NCBI RefSeq assembly: GCF_001661915.1
Contig: NZ_LYWY01000039.1
Location: forward strand, 496,001-560,000
Direction of reading: 5' to 3'
From: Croceicoccus pelagius
GTDB lineage: Bacteria > Pseudomonadota > Alphaproteobacteria > Sphingomonadales > Sphingomonadaceae
Length of the DNA: 64,000 nucleotides
Part shown: piece after piece, positions 38,339 through 47,674 of the stretch
How the letters are laid out: each line of letters begins with the position of its first letter
Numbering within the stretch: position 1 is the first letter of the stretch
Notes under the pieces: model-generated
Database searches by the model: none
What the model was told of the DNA's origin: nothing
Seen by the model: only the letters and a program-made list of their open reading frames with translations
Made by a program: the position numbers and the translations under genes

Positions 38339-38968
38339 ATGCCATCGCACGTCGCCCTCATCGATTATGGCGCAGGCAATCTGCAGTCGGTCGCCAATGC
38401 GCTGAAGGCGGCCGGTGCGGGTCAGGTCAAGGTATCGGGCGATCCCGAGGTGGTTTTGGCCGCTGAGCGTGTCGTGCTTCCCGGTGTCGGAGCTTATGCC
38501 AATTGCATCAAGGCTTTGCGCGCCATTCCTGGCATGATCTCTGCGATGGAAAAACGCGTTCTGGAACAGGGTGCGCCTTTCCTTGGCATTTGCGTCGGGA
38601 TGCAGCTTCTGGCGACCCGCGGGGTCGAACACGGCGTTCACAAGGGGCTGGGCTGGATCGCGGGTGAAGTCCTGCCGATCGAGGTAACGGACCCTGCTAT
38701 CAAGATCCCGCACATGGGCTGGAACGATGTCGCGCCGATGCGGCACCATGACGGCGCCGAACTGATCGAGCGGGGTGAGGCATACTTCCTCCACTCCTAC
38801 CACTTCGTCGCCGACGAGGGTCGCGACATTGCCGCGATCACCGATCACGGTGGTGCGATTACGGCAGCGGTGGCGCGCGACAACATCCTCGGCGTCCAGT
38901 TCCACCCGGAAAAGAGCCAGCGCTATGGCATCGACCTGCTGGAGCGTTTTCTCGAGTGGAAACCCTGA
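38339..38968 (+). CDS. hisH: Imidazole glycerol phosphate synthase glutaminase subunit
   Basis: HisH hydrolyses glutamine and channels ammonia to HisF. The 209-residue protein has the class I amidotransferase triad: Cys in LGICVGMQLLA, and His and Glu in VQFHPEKSQ. The start IDYGAGNLQSVANAL is typical. It begins 3 bases after hisB, so the two are cotranscribed. Confidence 0.97.
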   Translation: MPSHVALIDYGAGNLQSVANALKAAGAGQVKVSGDPEVVLAAERVVLPGVGAYANCIKALRAIPGMISAMEKRVLEQGAPFLGICVGMQLLATRGVEHGVHKGLGWIAGEVLPIEVTDPAIKIPHMGWNDVAPMRHHDGAELIERGEAYFLHSYHFVADEGRDIAAITDHGGAITAAVARDNILGVQFHPEKSQRYGIDLLERFLEWKP

Positions 38969-39053
38969 CGCAGCGCTTCGTTATGAAGTCACTTCGGGCC
39001 GGCATATAAAAACAGGCTTTTGCGTGCGCTCTTGCGGTGTATAGGCGCGAGCC

Positions 39054-39782
39054 ATGATCGTATTTCCCGCAATTGACCTCAAGGGCGGCCAGGTCGTCCG
39101 TCTCGCCGAAGGCGACATGGACCGCGCCACCGTTTACGGCGACAATCCCGCAGCTCAGGCGAAGCACTTTGCCGAGGCGGGGGCGATGCATCTGCATGTC
39201 GTCGACCTCGACGGATCGTTCGCAGGCGAAGCGCGCAACCGCGAGGCGGTCGTGGGAATCGTCGGCGCGTTCGAGGGTTACGTCCAGCTTGGCGGCGGCA
39301 TCCGCACGCGTGAGGCGGTCGAGGCCTGGTTCGAGGCTGGCGTTGCCCGCATCGTCATGGGCACAGCTGCGCTGAAAAACCCGCAGTTCGTCAAGGACAT
39401 GGCGAAGGAATACCCGGGCGGGATCGTCGTTGCCGTCGACGCCAAGGATGGGATGGTCGCCACCGCGGGTTGGGCCGATGTGTCCGACGTGCCGGTCGTG
39501 GATATGGCCCGCAGGTTCGAGGACGCGGGCGTTGCCTCGCTGTTGTTCACCGACATTGGACGCGATGGGTTGCTGAAGGGCTGTAACATCGACGCGACTG
39601 TCGATCTGGCGCGCTCGGTCGATCTTCCGGTCATCGCAAGCGGCGGCGTGAAGGGGCTGGACGACATTCATATCCTGTCGCTCCACGCGCATGAAGGGAT
39701 CGAAGGCGTCATCACCGGCCGCGCGATCTATGACGGCCGGCTCGACCTTGCCACCGCGCTCGCCATGGCGAAGCGCGACTGA
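39054..39782 (+). CDS. hisA: ProFAR isomerase
   Basis: HisA isomerises phosphoribosyl-formimino-AICAR phosphate to its ribulosyl form. The 242-residue (beta-alpha)8 barrel starts IVFPAIDLKGGQVVRLAEGD with the catalytic Asp. It has the second half-barrel Asp in LLFTDIGRDG and the phosphate-binding VQLGGGIRT and IASGGVKGL loops. There is an 85-base gap after hisH, in which no promoter is obvious. Confidence 0.97.
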   Translation: MIVFPAIDLKGGQVVRLAEGDMDRATVYGDNPAAQAKHFAEAGAMHLHVVDLDGSFAGEARNREAVVGIVGAFEGYVQLGGGIRTREAVEAWFEAGVARIVMGTAALKNPQFVKDMAKEYPGGIVVAVDAKDGMVATAGWADVSDVPVVDMARRFEDAGVASLLFTDIGRDGLLKGCNIDATVDLARSVDLPVIASGGVKGLDDIHILSLHAHEGIEGVITGRAIYDGRLDLATALAMAKRD

Positions 39783-39852
39783 TTTTCTGGAAGTGCGGGG
39801 CCGCAGGGTGTAATCATCCAGGACTGCCAAAACCCGCCGGAGCGTTTGTTTC

Positions 39853-40650
39853 ATGACTGTCCGTGTCCGCGTCATCCCATGCCTCGACGTTGCCGAAGGT
39901 CGCGTGGTGAAGGGCGTGAATTTTGTCGACCTGATCGACGCGGGCGACCCGGTGGAACAGGCGCAAGCCTATGACGCCGCCGGCGCGGACGAGCTCTGCT
40001 TTCTCGACATTTCGGCAAGCCACGAAGGCCGCGGCACGCTGATCGATGTCGTGCGCCGCACCGCGGAAGTCTGCTTCATGCCGCTGACCGTTGGCGGCGG
40101 CGTTCGTAGTGCCGACGATGCGCGGGCGCTGCTGCTCGCAGGGGCTGACAAGGTCGCGGTCAATTCTGCTGCCGTTTCCCGTCCCGAAGTCGTGGCCGAG
40201 ATTGCCGAACGGTTCGGCAGCCAGTGTGTCGTCGCCAGCGTCGATGCGCGGCGTGTCTGTGGACCGGGTGTGGATAAGTCCGTGGAAAGCTCCGGGGAAA
40301 GCCGGTGGGAAATCTTCACGCACGGTGGACGTAAGGAAACCGGCATCGACGCGCTGGAACACGCAAGGCGGCTGGCCGAACTTGGTGCGGGGGAACTTCT
40401 CGTCACCTCGATGGACGGCGACGGCACGAAGAAGGGCTATGACCTTGAACTGACACGGGCGATTGCCGATGCCGTCGGGATTCCCGTGATCGCCAGCGGC
40501 GGGGTCGGAACGCTCGACCACCTTGTTGAAGGGGTCACCCATGGTCATGCCAGTGCCGTGCTTGCCGCAAGTATTTTTCACTTCGGGCAGCACACCATCG
40601 CAGAGGCCCACGATGCCTTGCGTGCGGCGGGTTTACCGGCCCGAAGCTAA
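39853..40650 (+). CDS. hisF: Imidazole glycerol phosphate synthase cyclase subunit
   Basis: HisF joins ammonia from HisH with PRFAR to make imidazole glycerol phosphate and AICAR. The 265-residue barrel has the catalytic Asp pair in [20 protein letters not shown] and [15 protein letters not shown], with phosphate loops [10 protein letters not shown] and [11 protein letters not shown]. Between [11 protein letters not shown] and [14 protein letters not shown] it carries a short Ser/Gly-rich stretch ([15 protein letters not shown]) that seems longer than in E. coli HisF. Confidence 0.97.
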   Translation: MTVRVRVIPCLDVAEGRVVKGVNFVDLIDAGDPVEQAQAYDAAGADELCFLDISASHEGRGTLIDVVRRTAEVCFMPLTVGGGVRSADDARALLLAGADKVAVNSAAVSRPEVVAEIAERFGSQCVVASVDARRVCGPGVDKSVESSGESRWEIFTHGGRKETGIDALEHARRLAELGAGELLVTSMDGDGTKKGYDLELTRAIADAVGIPVIASGGVGTLDHLVEGVTHGHASAVLAASIFHFGQHTIAEAHDALRAAGLPARS

Positions 40651-40659
40651 GGTCCGCTC

Positions 40660-40679
40660 TTAACCGCAATTACGGTTAA
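40660..40679. promoter_or_regulatory. TTAACCG-N6-CGGTTAA palindrome
   Basis: A perfect 7-bp inverted repeat lies just after hisF and about 90 bases before the M28 peptidase start. The symmetry fits a dimeric regulator operator. It can also form a weak hairpin at the his operon end, but no T-run follows directly. TTAACC is a CtrA half-site, yet the spacing is wrong for CtrA. Confidence 0.4.
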
Positions 40680-40766
40680 CGGCCATTTTTCGCGACTGAT
40701 AACGTTTTCAAACCCGAATGGCTTCGTTACAGGCGTAACCATCCGAATCAAACCCAAGGTCCCGAA

Positions 40767-42380
40767 ATGCGGATTGCCCTCCTGCTGACCGCGTCGTTCG
40801 CGCTTGCTTCCTGCGCGACGACCGACACGAATGTTGCGACTGCCCCGAGCGAACGCTCCATCGAGGCGGACGTGCGCTATCTCGCGTCGGACGAGCTTGA
40901 AGGTCGTGAGGCCGGACAGCCGGGTTACCAGCGTGCATCGCAATACATGGCCGACCGTTTTGCCTCGATCGGTGTGCAGCCCGGTGCGGCGGATGGAACA
41001 TATTTCCAGCCCGTAGGCCTTCGCATCATGCGTCCGGGTCCGATGGACAGGAACACGATGATCCTGTCTGGCGACAAGGCTGTGAAGCTGGAGCTGGGCA
41101 CCGACTATCTCGTCGATGGCATGATCGGCCGTGAAAGCGGCGTGATCGAGGCTCCGCTCGTCTTCGTCGGGCAGGGTTTTGTCGATCCGCGGAACGGCCG
41201 CGACGATTTCGCCGGTGTCGACCTCAAGGGCAAGATTGCCGTCGCGATCACCGGCGCACCGGAATTCCTCAACACCGAGGAACGCGCCTATTTCAACGGT
41301 CAGCGTTCGCGCGAAATGGCGGATCGCGGTGCGGTCGGCATGATTTCGCTCCTGACAGAAAAGTCGGAAGAGCGTTATGGCTGGGACAAGCGTGTCGAGA
41401 ACCGCGACAAGTCCACCAGCGCGACCTGGATCGGCGAGGACGGCAAGGCCTACGACCCGCGCGAAGGCATGGTCGCTTCCGCGGTGCTGAACCCTGCTGC
41501 CGCCGCGAAACTGCTTGAAGGTCAGCCGATCAGCTATGCCGACGCGATTGCCGCGATTGATATGCCCGGTGCGACCCTGCCCGCATTCGACATGGGCATC
41601 ATCGCGAAGATCGCGTTCGAACAGAAATTCGAGACAGCGACGAGCCGTAACGTCGTGGGCGTGGTCCCCGGGACCGATCCTGAACTTAAGGATGAATATG
41701 TCGTCCTGACCGCCCACCTTGACCACATCGGCGTCGATGAGGGCAAAGAGGGCGACAAGATCAACAACGGCGCGATGGACAATGCGACCGGTAGCGCGAT
41801 CATGATCGATGTGGCGCGCCGCTTTGCAATGGCGCCACCGCGCCGATCGCTTATGTTCGTGGCCCTGACGGCGGAAGAGATGGGCCTGATCGGTTCGTCC
41901 TACCACGCCCGCAATACGATTGTTCCGCGCAATGATGTCGTCGCCAACGTCAATCTCGACATGCCGATGCTGACTTACGAGTTCACCGACGTGGTCGCGT
42001 TCGGTGCGGAGCGTTCGACACTTTACGGCGCAGTTGCCAGGGCGGCGAAGGCGGCAGGTGTCGATTTTGCCGAGGACCCGTTCCCCGAAGAGGGTCTTTT
42101 TACCCGCTCGGACCACTATTCCTACGTTCGCCAGGGCATTCCTGCGATCTACGTCGAACCCGGCCCTGGTAACGGTGGGCTGGAGGCCTTCGGCGCATTC
42201 CTGGGCGAGCATTACCACCAGCCTTCGGATGAAGTTGGCCTTATCCTGTTCGATCAGGCGGCCCGTTTTGCCGATCTGAACTTCGACATTGCACGCAACA
42301 TTGCAGATATGGACGAAAGGCCTGTCTGGAAGAAGGACGATTTCTTTGGGACCGTTTTCGACGGCCCCATGAAGGACTGA
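40767..42380 (+). CDS. M28-family metallopeptidase, lipoprotein
   Basis: A 537-residue exported zinc aminopeptidase-like enzyme. The lipobox ALASC is near residues 12-16. A PA (protease-associated) insert spans about residues 110-240. The M28 metal ligands are in place: His and Asp in VVLTAHLDHIGVD and NGAMDNATGS, Glu-Glu in LTAEEMGLIGSS, and the late His in TRSDHYSYV. It should trim peptides in the periplasm. It splits the his genes, being placed between hisF and hisE. Confidence 0.92.
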   Translation: MRIALLLTASFALASCATTDTNVATAPSERSIEADVRYLASDELEGREAGQPGYQRASQYMADRFASIGVQPGAADGTYFQPVGLRIMRPGPMDRNTMILSGDKAVKLELGTDYLVDGMIGRESGVIEAPLVFVGQGFVDPRNGRDDFAGVDLKGKIAVAITGAPEFLNTEERAYFNGQRSREMADRGAVGMISLLTEKSEERYGWDKRVENRDKSTSATWIGEDGKAYDPREGMVASAVLNPAAAAKLLEGQPISYADAIAAIDMPGATLPAFDMGIIAKIAFEQKFETATSRNVVGVVPGTDPELKDEYVVLTAHLDHIGVDEGKEGDKINNGAMDNATGSAIMIDVARRFAMAPPRRSLMFVALTAEEMGLIGSSYHARNTIVPRNDVVANVNLDMPMLTYEFTDVVAFGAERSTLYGAVARAAKAAGVDFAEDPFPEEGLFTRSDHYSYVRQGIPAIYVEPGPGNGGLEAFGAFLGEHYHQPSDEVGLILFDQAARFADLNFDIARNIADMDERPVWKKDDFFGTVFDGPMKD

Positions 42381-42580
42381 CTCCTCCTCTATTAGATCTT
42401 CCAGCACCTTTCGTTCAGCGCGGCGGGGCGGGTCACACCCCCCCACCACCGTGACACGTTCCCGTCGCGCACTTTCAATTGTCCTTTTGAAGACTTTCTT
42501 CCCCGTAGTTGCCCTGAAGACTGCCCGCTCCTAACTTGGCGCAATCTGCCGGGGCTCTTTCGGTACCAAGGGGAATATCC

Positions 42581-44326
42581 ATGCACGAAGGGGGAGCCGG
42601 CTCCAGGCTGGTAGAGGGGCTCATACTCCTCGGTTTCGCGCTTGCCGCCGTGTTGCTTTTTCGCAAGCTGGGGCTGGGTGCCACGCTCGGTTACCTGGTC
42701 GCGGGCGCGCTTGTCGGCCCGCAGGCTCTGGGCCTCGTCGGCGGGGCGGAAGACAAGCTGAATTTCGCCGAGCTTGGCATTGTCCTGCTTCTCTTCATCG
42801 TCGGTCTCGAACTTGCGCCAAGTCGCCTGTGGAGGATGCGCAAGGAAATCTTCGGGCTGGGCCTTGCACAAGTCGCGCTCTGCGGCCTTGCGGTCAGCGC
42901 CGTCATCTACGCATTCACCGGCTTCAGCCTCGCCGCGTCGATCGCGCTCGGCCTGCCGCTGGGGCTTTCATCGACCGCGCAGGTCCTGCCGATGCTGCAA
43001 AGCGCAGGGCGCCTGCGCACGCCGGTGGGTGAGCGGTCCTTTGCGATCCTTCTGTTTCAAGATCTCTCGCTGATCCCGCTGATCACCATTATCGCCGCGC
43101 TCAGCCGCAATCCCGAGCAGGAGGCCGGACCACCGGGCTGGCAGCTTGCCCTGATTTCGGCAGCGGCCATCGTCGGCCTGATCATTGCAGGTCGCTATCT
43201 GATCCGCCCGCTGTTCCGTTTGATCGGCATCTTGGGTGAGAGGGAGATGTTCATCGTCGCCGCGCTTTTCACCATCGTCGGCGCGGCCGCGCTGATGCAG
43301 GCGCTTGGCCTTTCCACTGCGCTTGGCGCATTCATCGCGGGCGTGATGCTGGCCAGTTCGCCCTATCGGCACGAGCTTGAAGCCGATGTCGAGCCGTTCA
43401 GGTCGATTCTGCTGGGCCTGTTCTTCCTGTCGATCGGCATGATGCTGGACCTGTCGGCCATTGCCGAACGACCGGTCTTCGTCGTCCTCATGGCGATTGC
43501 GCTGATCGTCACTAAGGCCACGGTCATTTCGGGGCTGGGGCTGCTTTTGAAGATGCCCTGGCGCAAAGCGCTGGCGATGGGTTTGTTGCTGAGCCAGGGC
43601 GGCGAATTCGGTTTCGTCCTCTTTGCAGAAGCGCAGGACGGGTTGCTGATCGCGCCCGAGGCGGCGAGCCTGTTCGGCGCTGTCGTCACCTTGTCGATGG
43701 CGACGACCCCGTTCCTGATGATGCTGACCGCCGGGATCCGCAGCGATCCTGTGCGCGAAGGCGAAACGCGGCCCGGGCCGGAGCCGGAAGGCGCGAGCGC
43801 GCTGGTCGTCGGCTATGGCCGGTTTGGCCAGACGGTCACGCAGATGCTGATCGCGGGCGGCATCCGCGTCACCATCATCGACCGCGACGTCGAAATGATC
43901 GACCGGGCCGCCGAATTCGGGGCGCAGGTCTATTTCGGCGACGGTACGCGGGTCGACCTGCTCAGGCAGGCCGGCGGGATGGAGGCCAAGGCCATCGTCT
44001 TCTGCCTCGACGGAGATCAGGTCGAGCCCGAACTGATCCAGTCGGTCCGCGACCAGTTCCCCGACACCGGCATCTATGTGCGCGTCTTCGACCGCAGGGG
44101 TATCATGAAGCTCGCCAAGGCGCCCGCCGACTTCATCGCGCGCGAGGTATTCGATTCCGCGATCCTGCTCGCTCGCAAGACGCTGGAAGGGCTGGGCGAG
44201 AACGAGGAGGCGATCGACCGGGCAGAGCACGCCTACCGCGACAGCGACGAGGAACGGCTGACCGAACAGATCGACAGCGGCGATCTCAAGGCCGCGCGCG
44301 ACCGTATCTTCACGCAGCCGCACTGA
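42581..44326 (+). CDS. CPA2-family cation:proton antiporter (KefB/KefC-like)
   Basis: A 581-residue inner membrane protein with 12 or more membrane spans up to about residue 385 (for example LLGFALAAVLLFRKLGLG, IVLLLFIVGLELAPSRL, MGLLLSQGGEFGFVLF). A C-terminal TrkA-N/RCK domain follows, with the nucleotide-binding VVGYGRFGQTVTQML. It should exchange K+ or Na+ for protons, with gating by NAD(H) or glutathione adducts as in Kef systems. AAGGGG lies 7 bases before ATG 42581, which decides the start. Confidence 0.93.
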   Translation: MHEGGAGSRLVEGLILLGFALAAVLLFRKLGLGATLGYLVAGALVGPQALGLVGGAEDKLNFAELGIVLLLFIVGLELAPSRLWRMRKEIFGLGLAQVALCGLAVSAVIYAFTGFSLAASIALGLPLGLSSTAQVLPMLQSAGRLRTPVGERSFAILLFQDLSLIPLITIIAALSRNPEQEAGPPGWQLALISAAAIVGLIIAGRYLIRPLFRLIGILGEREMFIVAALFTIVGAAALMQALGLSTALGAFIAGVMLASSPYRHELEADVEPFRSILLGLFFLSIGMMLDLSAIAERPVFVVLMAIALIVTKATVISGLGLLLKMPWRKALAMGLLLSQGGEFGFVLFAEAQDGLLIAPEAASLFGAVVTLSMATTPFLMMLTAGIRSDPVREGETRPGPEPEGASALVVGYGRFGQTVTQMLIAGGIRVTIIDRDVEMIDRAAEFGAQVYFGDGTRVDLLRQAGGMEAKAIVFCLDGDQVEPELIQSVRDQFPDTGIYVRVFDRRGIMKLAKAPADFIAREVFDSAILLARKTLEGLGENEEAIDRAEHAYRDSDEERLTEQIDSGDLKAARDRIFTQPH

Positions 44327-44372
44327 TCGTCCCCCGTTGATCTTTGGCCGCGCGCGGGCCAAGGCTGCGCCG

Positions 44373-44699
44373 ATGACCGAACTCACTACGCTGGAGCGGC
44401 TTGCCGCCACGATCGAGAGCCGCAAGGGCGGCAACCCGAACGAGAGCTATGTCGCCAAGCTCTTCGATCGCGGACCCGACTATGCCGCCCGCAAAATGGG
44501 CGAGGAAGCGATCGAGACGGTCGTGGCTGCGCTTGCCGGATCGGACGAGGAACTGGTCGGAGAAGCGGCGGATGTTATCTTCCATCTCGCGGTCCTGCTC
44601 TCCGCACGCGACCTGTCGATCCACGACGTCATGGCCGAACTCGACCGTCGCGAAGGCGTGTCGGGCATTGTCGAAAAAGCATCTAGGACCAGCGAATGA
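44373..44699 (+). CDS. hisE: Phosphoribosyl-ATP diphosphatase
   Basis: HisE hydrolyses phosphoribosyl-ATP to phosphoribosyl-AMP, an early histidine step. The 108-residue all-alpha MazG-like protein has the metal-binding helix pattern GEEAIETVVAAL and ELVGEAADVIFHLAVLL. It is monofunctional (no HisI fusion). Its last bases overlap the HIT gene start (ATGA). Confidence 0.95.
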   Translation: MTELTTLERLAATIESRKGGNPNESYVAKLFDRGPDYAARKMGEEAIETVVAALAGSDEELVGEAADVIFHLAVLLSARDLSIHDVMAELDRREGVSGIVEKASRTSE

Positions 44700-45079
44700 G
44701 CCCCGTCGATCCGACCGCGCCTTACGACGACAACAATATTTTCGCGAAAATCCTGCGCGGCGAACTGCCTTGCACGAAAGTTTATGAGGACGAATGGGCC
44801 TTCGCTTTCGAAGATATCGCGCCGGTTGCGCCGATTCACGTCCTCGTCGTGCCCAAAGGCAAATATGTCAGCTGGGACGATTTCTCGGTGAACGCGCCTG
44901 CCGAAGAGATCGCAGGTTTCGTGCGGGCTGTCGGCAAGATCGCACGGGAAAAAGACCTTGTCGAAGTGGGTTACCGGCTGATCAACAATATCGGCCCGAA
45001 CGGCGGCCAACTTGTGCCGCACCTCCACGTCCATCTGCTGGGCGGGCGCGTCATGGGGTCGATGCTGACCCCTCGGTAA
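44696..45079 (+). CDS. HIT-family (HINT-like) hydrolase
   Basis: A 127-residue histidine triad protein. The active-site motif VPHLHVHLLGG carries the H-x-H-x-H triad, and the N-terminus YDDNNIFAKILRGELPCTKV is typical of HINT proteins, which hydrolyse nucleoside phosphoramidates. It is translationally coupled to hisE, a frequent pairing in alphaproteobacteria. Confidence 0.95.
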   Translation: MSPVDPTAPYDDNNIFAKILRGELPCTKVYEDEWAFAFEDIAPVAPIHVLVVPKGKYVSWDDFSVNAPAEEIAGFVRAVGKIAREKDLVEVGYRLINNIGPNGGQLVPHLHVHLLGGRVMGSMLTPR

Positions 45080-45185
45080 TACGAAGACCTTTCCGCCAAG
45101 GTGAATTGCCGATGAATCGGGCTTCCACAGGCGAAAAATAAGCCGCTTGTGCCCCGAATCGCGGCGCGGCTATGACGCCAGACCA

Positions 45186-45650
45186 ATGGCAGACGTGCTT
45201 CCTTCTCCGGCCACCGGATCAATCATCGACGGCGTGCATTATTATGCCGTGCGCGCGTTCTACGAAGATACTGATCTGTCCGGCATCGTCTATCATGCCA
45301 ACTACCTGCGCTGGTTCGAGCGGGCGCGATCCGACCTGCTTGACCGCATAGGCGTGGACCAGCGCGCGGCCATGGAAGCGGGGGAGGGCGTCTATTCCGT
45401 TGCCGATCTTTCGATCCGCTATCGCGCACCTGCCAGGCTTTCTGACACCGTCATGTTGGAAACTCGTGTAAGGCGGATCGGCAAGGCGTCATGCGAACTG
45501 AACCAGCGCGCCATGCGCGACGACACCTTGCTGGCCGAAATGGATGTGCGCGTCGGGTTCGTTTCGCCCGATGGCCGTCCCCGCCGTCAGCCCGATGCGT
45601 GGCTTGCCGCGTTTAAGACCGTTACTCCCACTCTTCAGACCGAGAGCTAG
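45186..45650 (+). CDS. ybgC: Tol-Pal-associated acyl-CoA thioesterase
   Basis: A 154-residue hotdog-fold thioesterase. The 4-hydroxybenzoyl-CoA thioesterase signature is clear: [27 protein letters not shown] (split here for length), with the catalytic Asp in YEDTDL. YgbC-type enzymes sit at the head of tol-pal operons and act on phospholipid-linked acyl-CoA or ACP. The stop is 4 bases before the tolQ TTG. Confidence 0.92.
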   Translation: MADVLPSPATGSIIDGVHYYAVRAFYEDTDLSGIVYHANYLRWFERARSDLLDRIGVDQRAAMEAGEGVYSVADLSIRYRAPARLSDTVMLETRVRRIGKASCELNQRAMRDDTLLAEMDVRVGFVSPDGRPRRQPDAWLAAFKTVTPTLQTES

Positions 45651-45654
45651 AGCC

Positions 45655-46383
45655 TTGTCCCTATCCCAGATCGTTACCCAGCTTGCTTCCGTCGCGGTCC
45701 CCGCATCCACTGCGACCGGCGCGCCGACCCGGCTGAACCCTGTCGAACTGTTCCTGCAGGCCGACATCGTTGTGCAGGCGGTGATGGCGGGGCTCATCCT
45801 CGCCTCGATCTGGGTCTGGGCGATCATCGTCTCTTTCTCGATGAAGATGGGCCGTCTGGACCGTCAGAACCGCGAGTTCGAGAACCGCTTCTGGCAGGCC
45901 GACGATGTCGAACCGCTGGTTCGCACGAACGAGGATCTGCCCTCGCGCCGCGTGGCTGCCGCCGGCATTGCCGAGTGGCAGACCTCCACCCGCCGGGGCC
46001 TTCGCGACAAGGAAGGCCTGCGCCAGCGTCTCGCATCCTCGATGGAAGCGGCCGTGACTTCGGAAAGCGACTCCATCGCCGAGAAATTGAACTTTCTCGC
46101 CACGGTCGGTTCGGTCGCGCCTTTCGTCGGCCTCTTCGGCACCGTCTGGGGCATCATGAACAGCTTCTTCCAGATCGGCGCGCAGTCGAACACGTCGCTG
46201 GCCGTCGTCGCTCCGGGTATTTCCGAGGCGCTTTTCGCCACTGCCATCGGCCTTTTCGCCGCGATTCCTGCGGTCATCGCCTACAACCGCTTCTCGCACC
46301 GTGTGAACGCGTTCGAGACGAAGCTCTATCGCTTCTCCGACCGCTTCCACGCCTCGCTCAGCCGCGAACTGGAGACGATGTAA
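45655..46383 (+). CDS. tolQ: Tol-Pal proton channel subunit TolQ
   Basis: TolQ forms the inner-membrane proton channel with TolR, powering outer membrane constriction at division. The 242-residue protein has three membrane segments: [40 protein letters not shown] and [21 protein letters not shown] use TTG at 45655 since it follows the ybgC stop with AGAG upstream, and upstream in-frame residues overlap ybgC in another frame. Confidence 0.95.
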   Translation: MSLSQIVTQLASVAVPASTATGAPTRLNPVELFLQADIVVQAVMAGLILASIWVWAIIVSFSMKMGRLDRQNREFENRFWQADDVEPLVRTNEDLPSRRVAAAGIAEWQTSTRRGLRDKEGLRQRLASSMEAAVTSESDSIAEKLNFLATVGSVAPFVGLFGTVWGIMNSFFQIGAQSNTSLAVVAPGISEALFATAIGLFAAIPAVIAYNRFSHRVNAFETKLYRFSDRFHASLSRELETM

Positions 46384-46836
<453 letters not shown>

Positions 46837-46839
46837 GCC

Positions 46840-47673
46840 TTGACCACGATGCGCCTTGCAACACAATCGGGGGACCAGCTCGAAACAGCCCGCTTCGGGC
46901 GTGACGACCGGCTGGGCCTTGCCGTTGCTATCGCTTTTCACGTGGTCCTCGTCCTCGTGCTCGTCGCCTGGAAAAAGGAAGCTCCGTCGATGCCGTTGCC
47001 CGAAAGGGTCGTGGTGACGGTGTCGGACGAAGTGGCGCTGGAATCGATCTCGCCCAATCCGTCTGCCGATCCGGCTCCGTCGGTCGGGCAGGAAATCGGA
47101 GAAACCGAACCGCCTGCGCAGGCCAGCGTTTCCGACGCCGTGAACGACGCAGCCAACGATGCCGTCGCCGCCGCACCGCGCCCTTCGCCGATTCCGCGTC
47201 AGCAGCAGCAACAGACCCCGCGCCCTGAGGCCAAGCCCGCCGACCGTTCCGAACGTCGTCGCCCCGACACGCCGTCGAGAGGCAGCCGCCTCGGCAACGA
47301 TTTCCTGTCGGGTACCGGCGGTTCGGGCAGCGATGCCGACCAGCCAGCGGCCAAGTCTGGACCACTCACAGCTGCCTCACTGGGCTCGGCGATCGCTCGC
47401 CAACTGAAGCCGCATTGGAGCGCTCCTCAAGGCGTTGAGGTGGACAAACTGGTCACCATCCTGAGCTTCAGGCTCGCCCAAGATGGTTCGCTGATTGGTC
47501 GGCCGACAGTAGTCAGTCAGGCCGGAATTACCGATGCCAATCGTTCTCAGGCAGCGCGGCATGCCGAGAACGCAATTCGCGCAGTTCAACTCGCATCACC
47601 GTTCGATTTGCCGCCAGAATTCTACGATCAATGGAAAACGATTGATGCAGCACGCTTTGATAGAAGGCTTTAA
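46840..47673 (+). CDS. tolA: Energy transducer TolA
   Basis: TolA links TolQR to the outer membrane. The 277-residue protein has one N-terminal span (LAVAIAFHVVLVLVLVAW). A Pro/Ala/Gln-rich periplasmic stretch (residues 55-165, with a QQQQQ run) is shorter than the long helical TolA-II of E. coli. The C-terminal TonB/TolA domain reads LKPHWSAPQGVEVDKLVTIL to ENAIRAVQLASPFDLPPEFY. The start is TTG 46840 or ATG 46849. Confidence 0.9.
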   Translation: MTTMRLATQSGDQLETARFGRDDRLGLAVAIAFHVVLVLVLVAWKKEAPSMPLPERVVVTVSDEVALESISPNPSADPAPSVGQEIGETEPPAQASVSDAVNDAANDAVAAAPRPSPIPRQQQQQTPRPEAKPADRSERRRPDTPSRGSRLGNDFLSGTGGSGSDADQPAAKSGPLTAASLGSAIARQLKPHWSAPQGVEVDKLVTILSFRLAQDGSLIGRPTVVSQAGITDANRSQAARHAENAIRAVQLASPFDLPPEFYDQWKTIDAARFDRRL

Positions 47674-47674
47674 A

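Noticed and set aside
40647-42449. 600-codon minus-strand frame opposite the M28 peptidase
   Set aside because: Shadow frame; the plus strand encodes a complete M28 enzyme with all metal ligands.
42968-44434. 488-codon minus-strand frame opposite the CPA2 antiporter
   Set aside because: Shadow of a well-formed membrane transporter gene.
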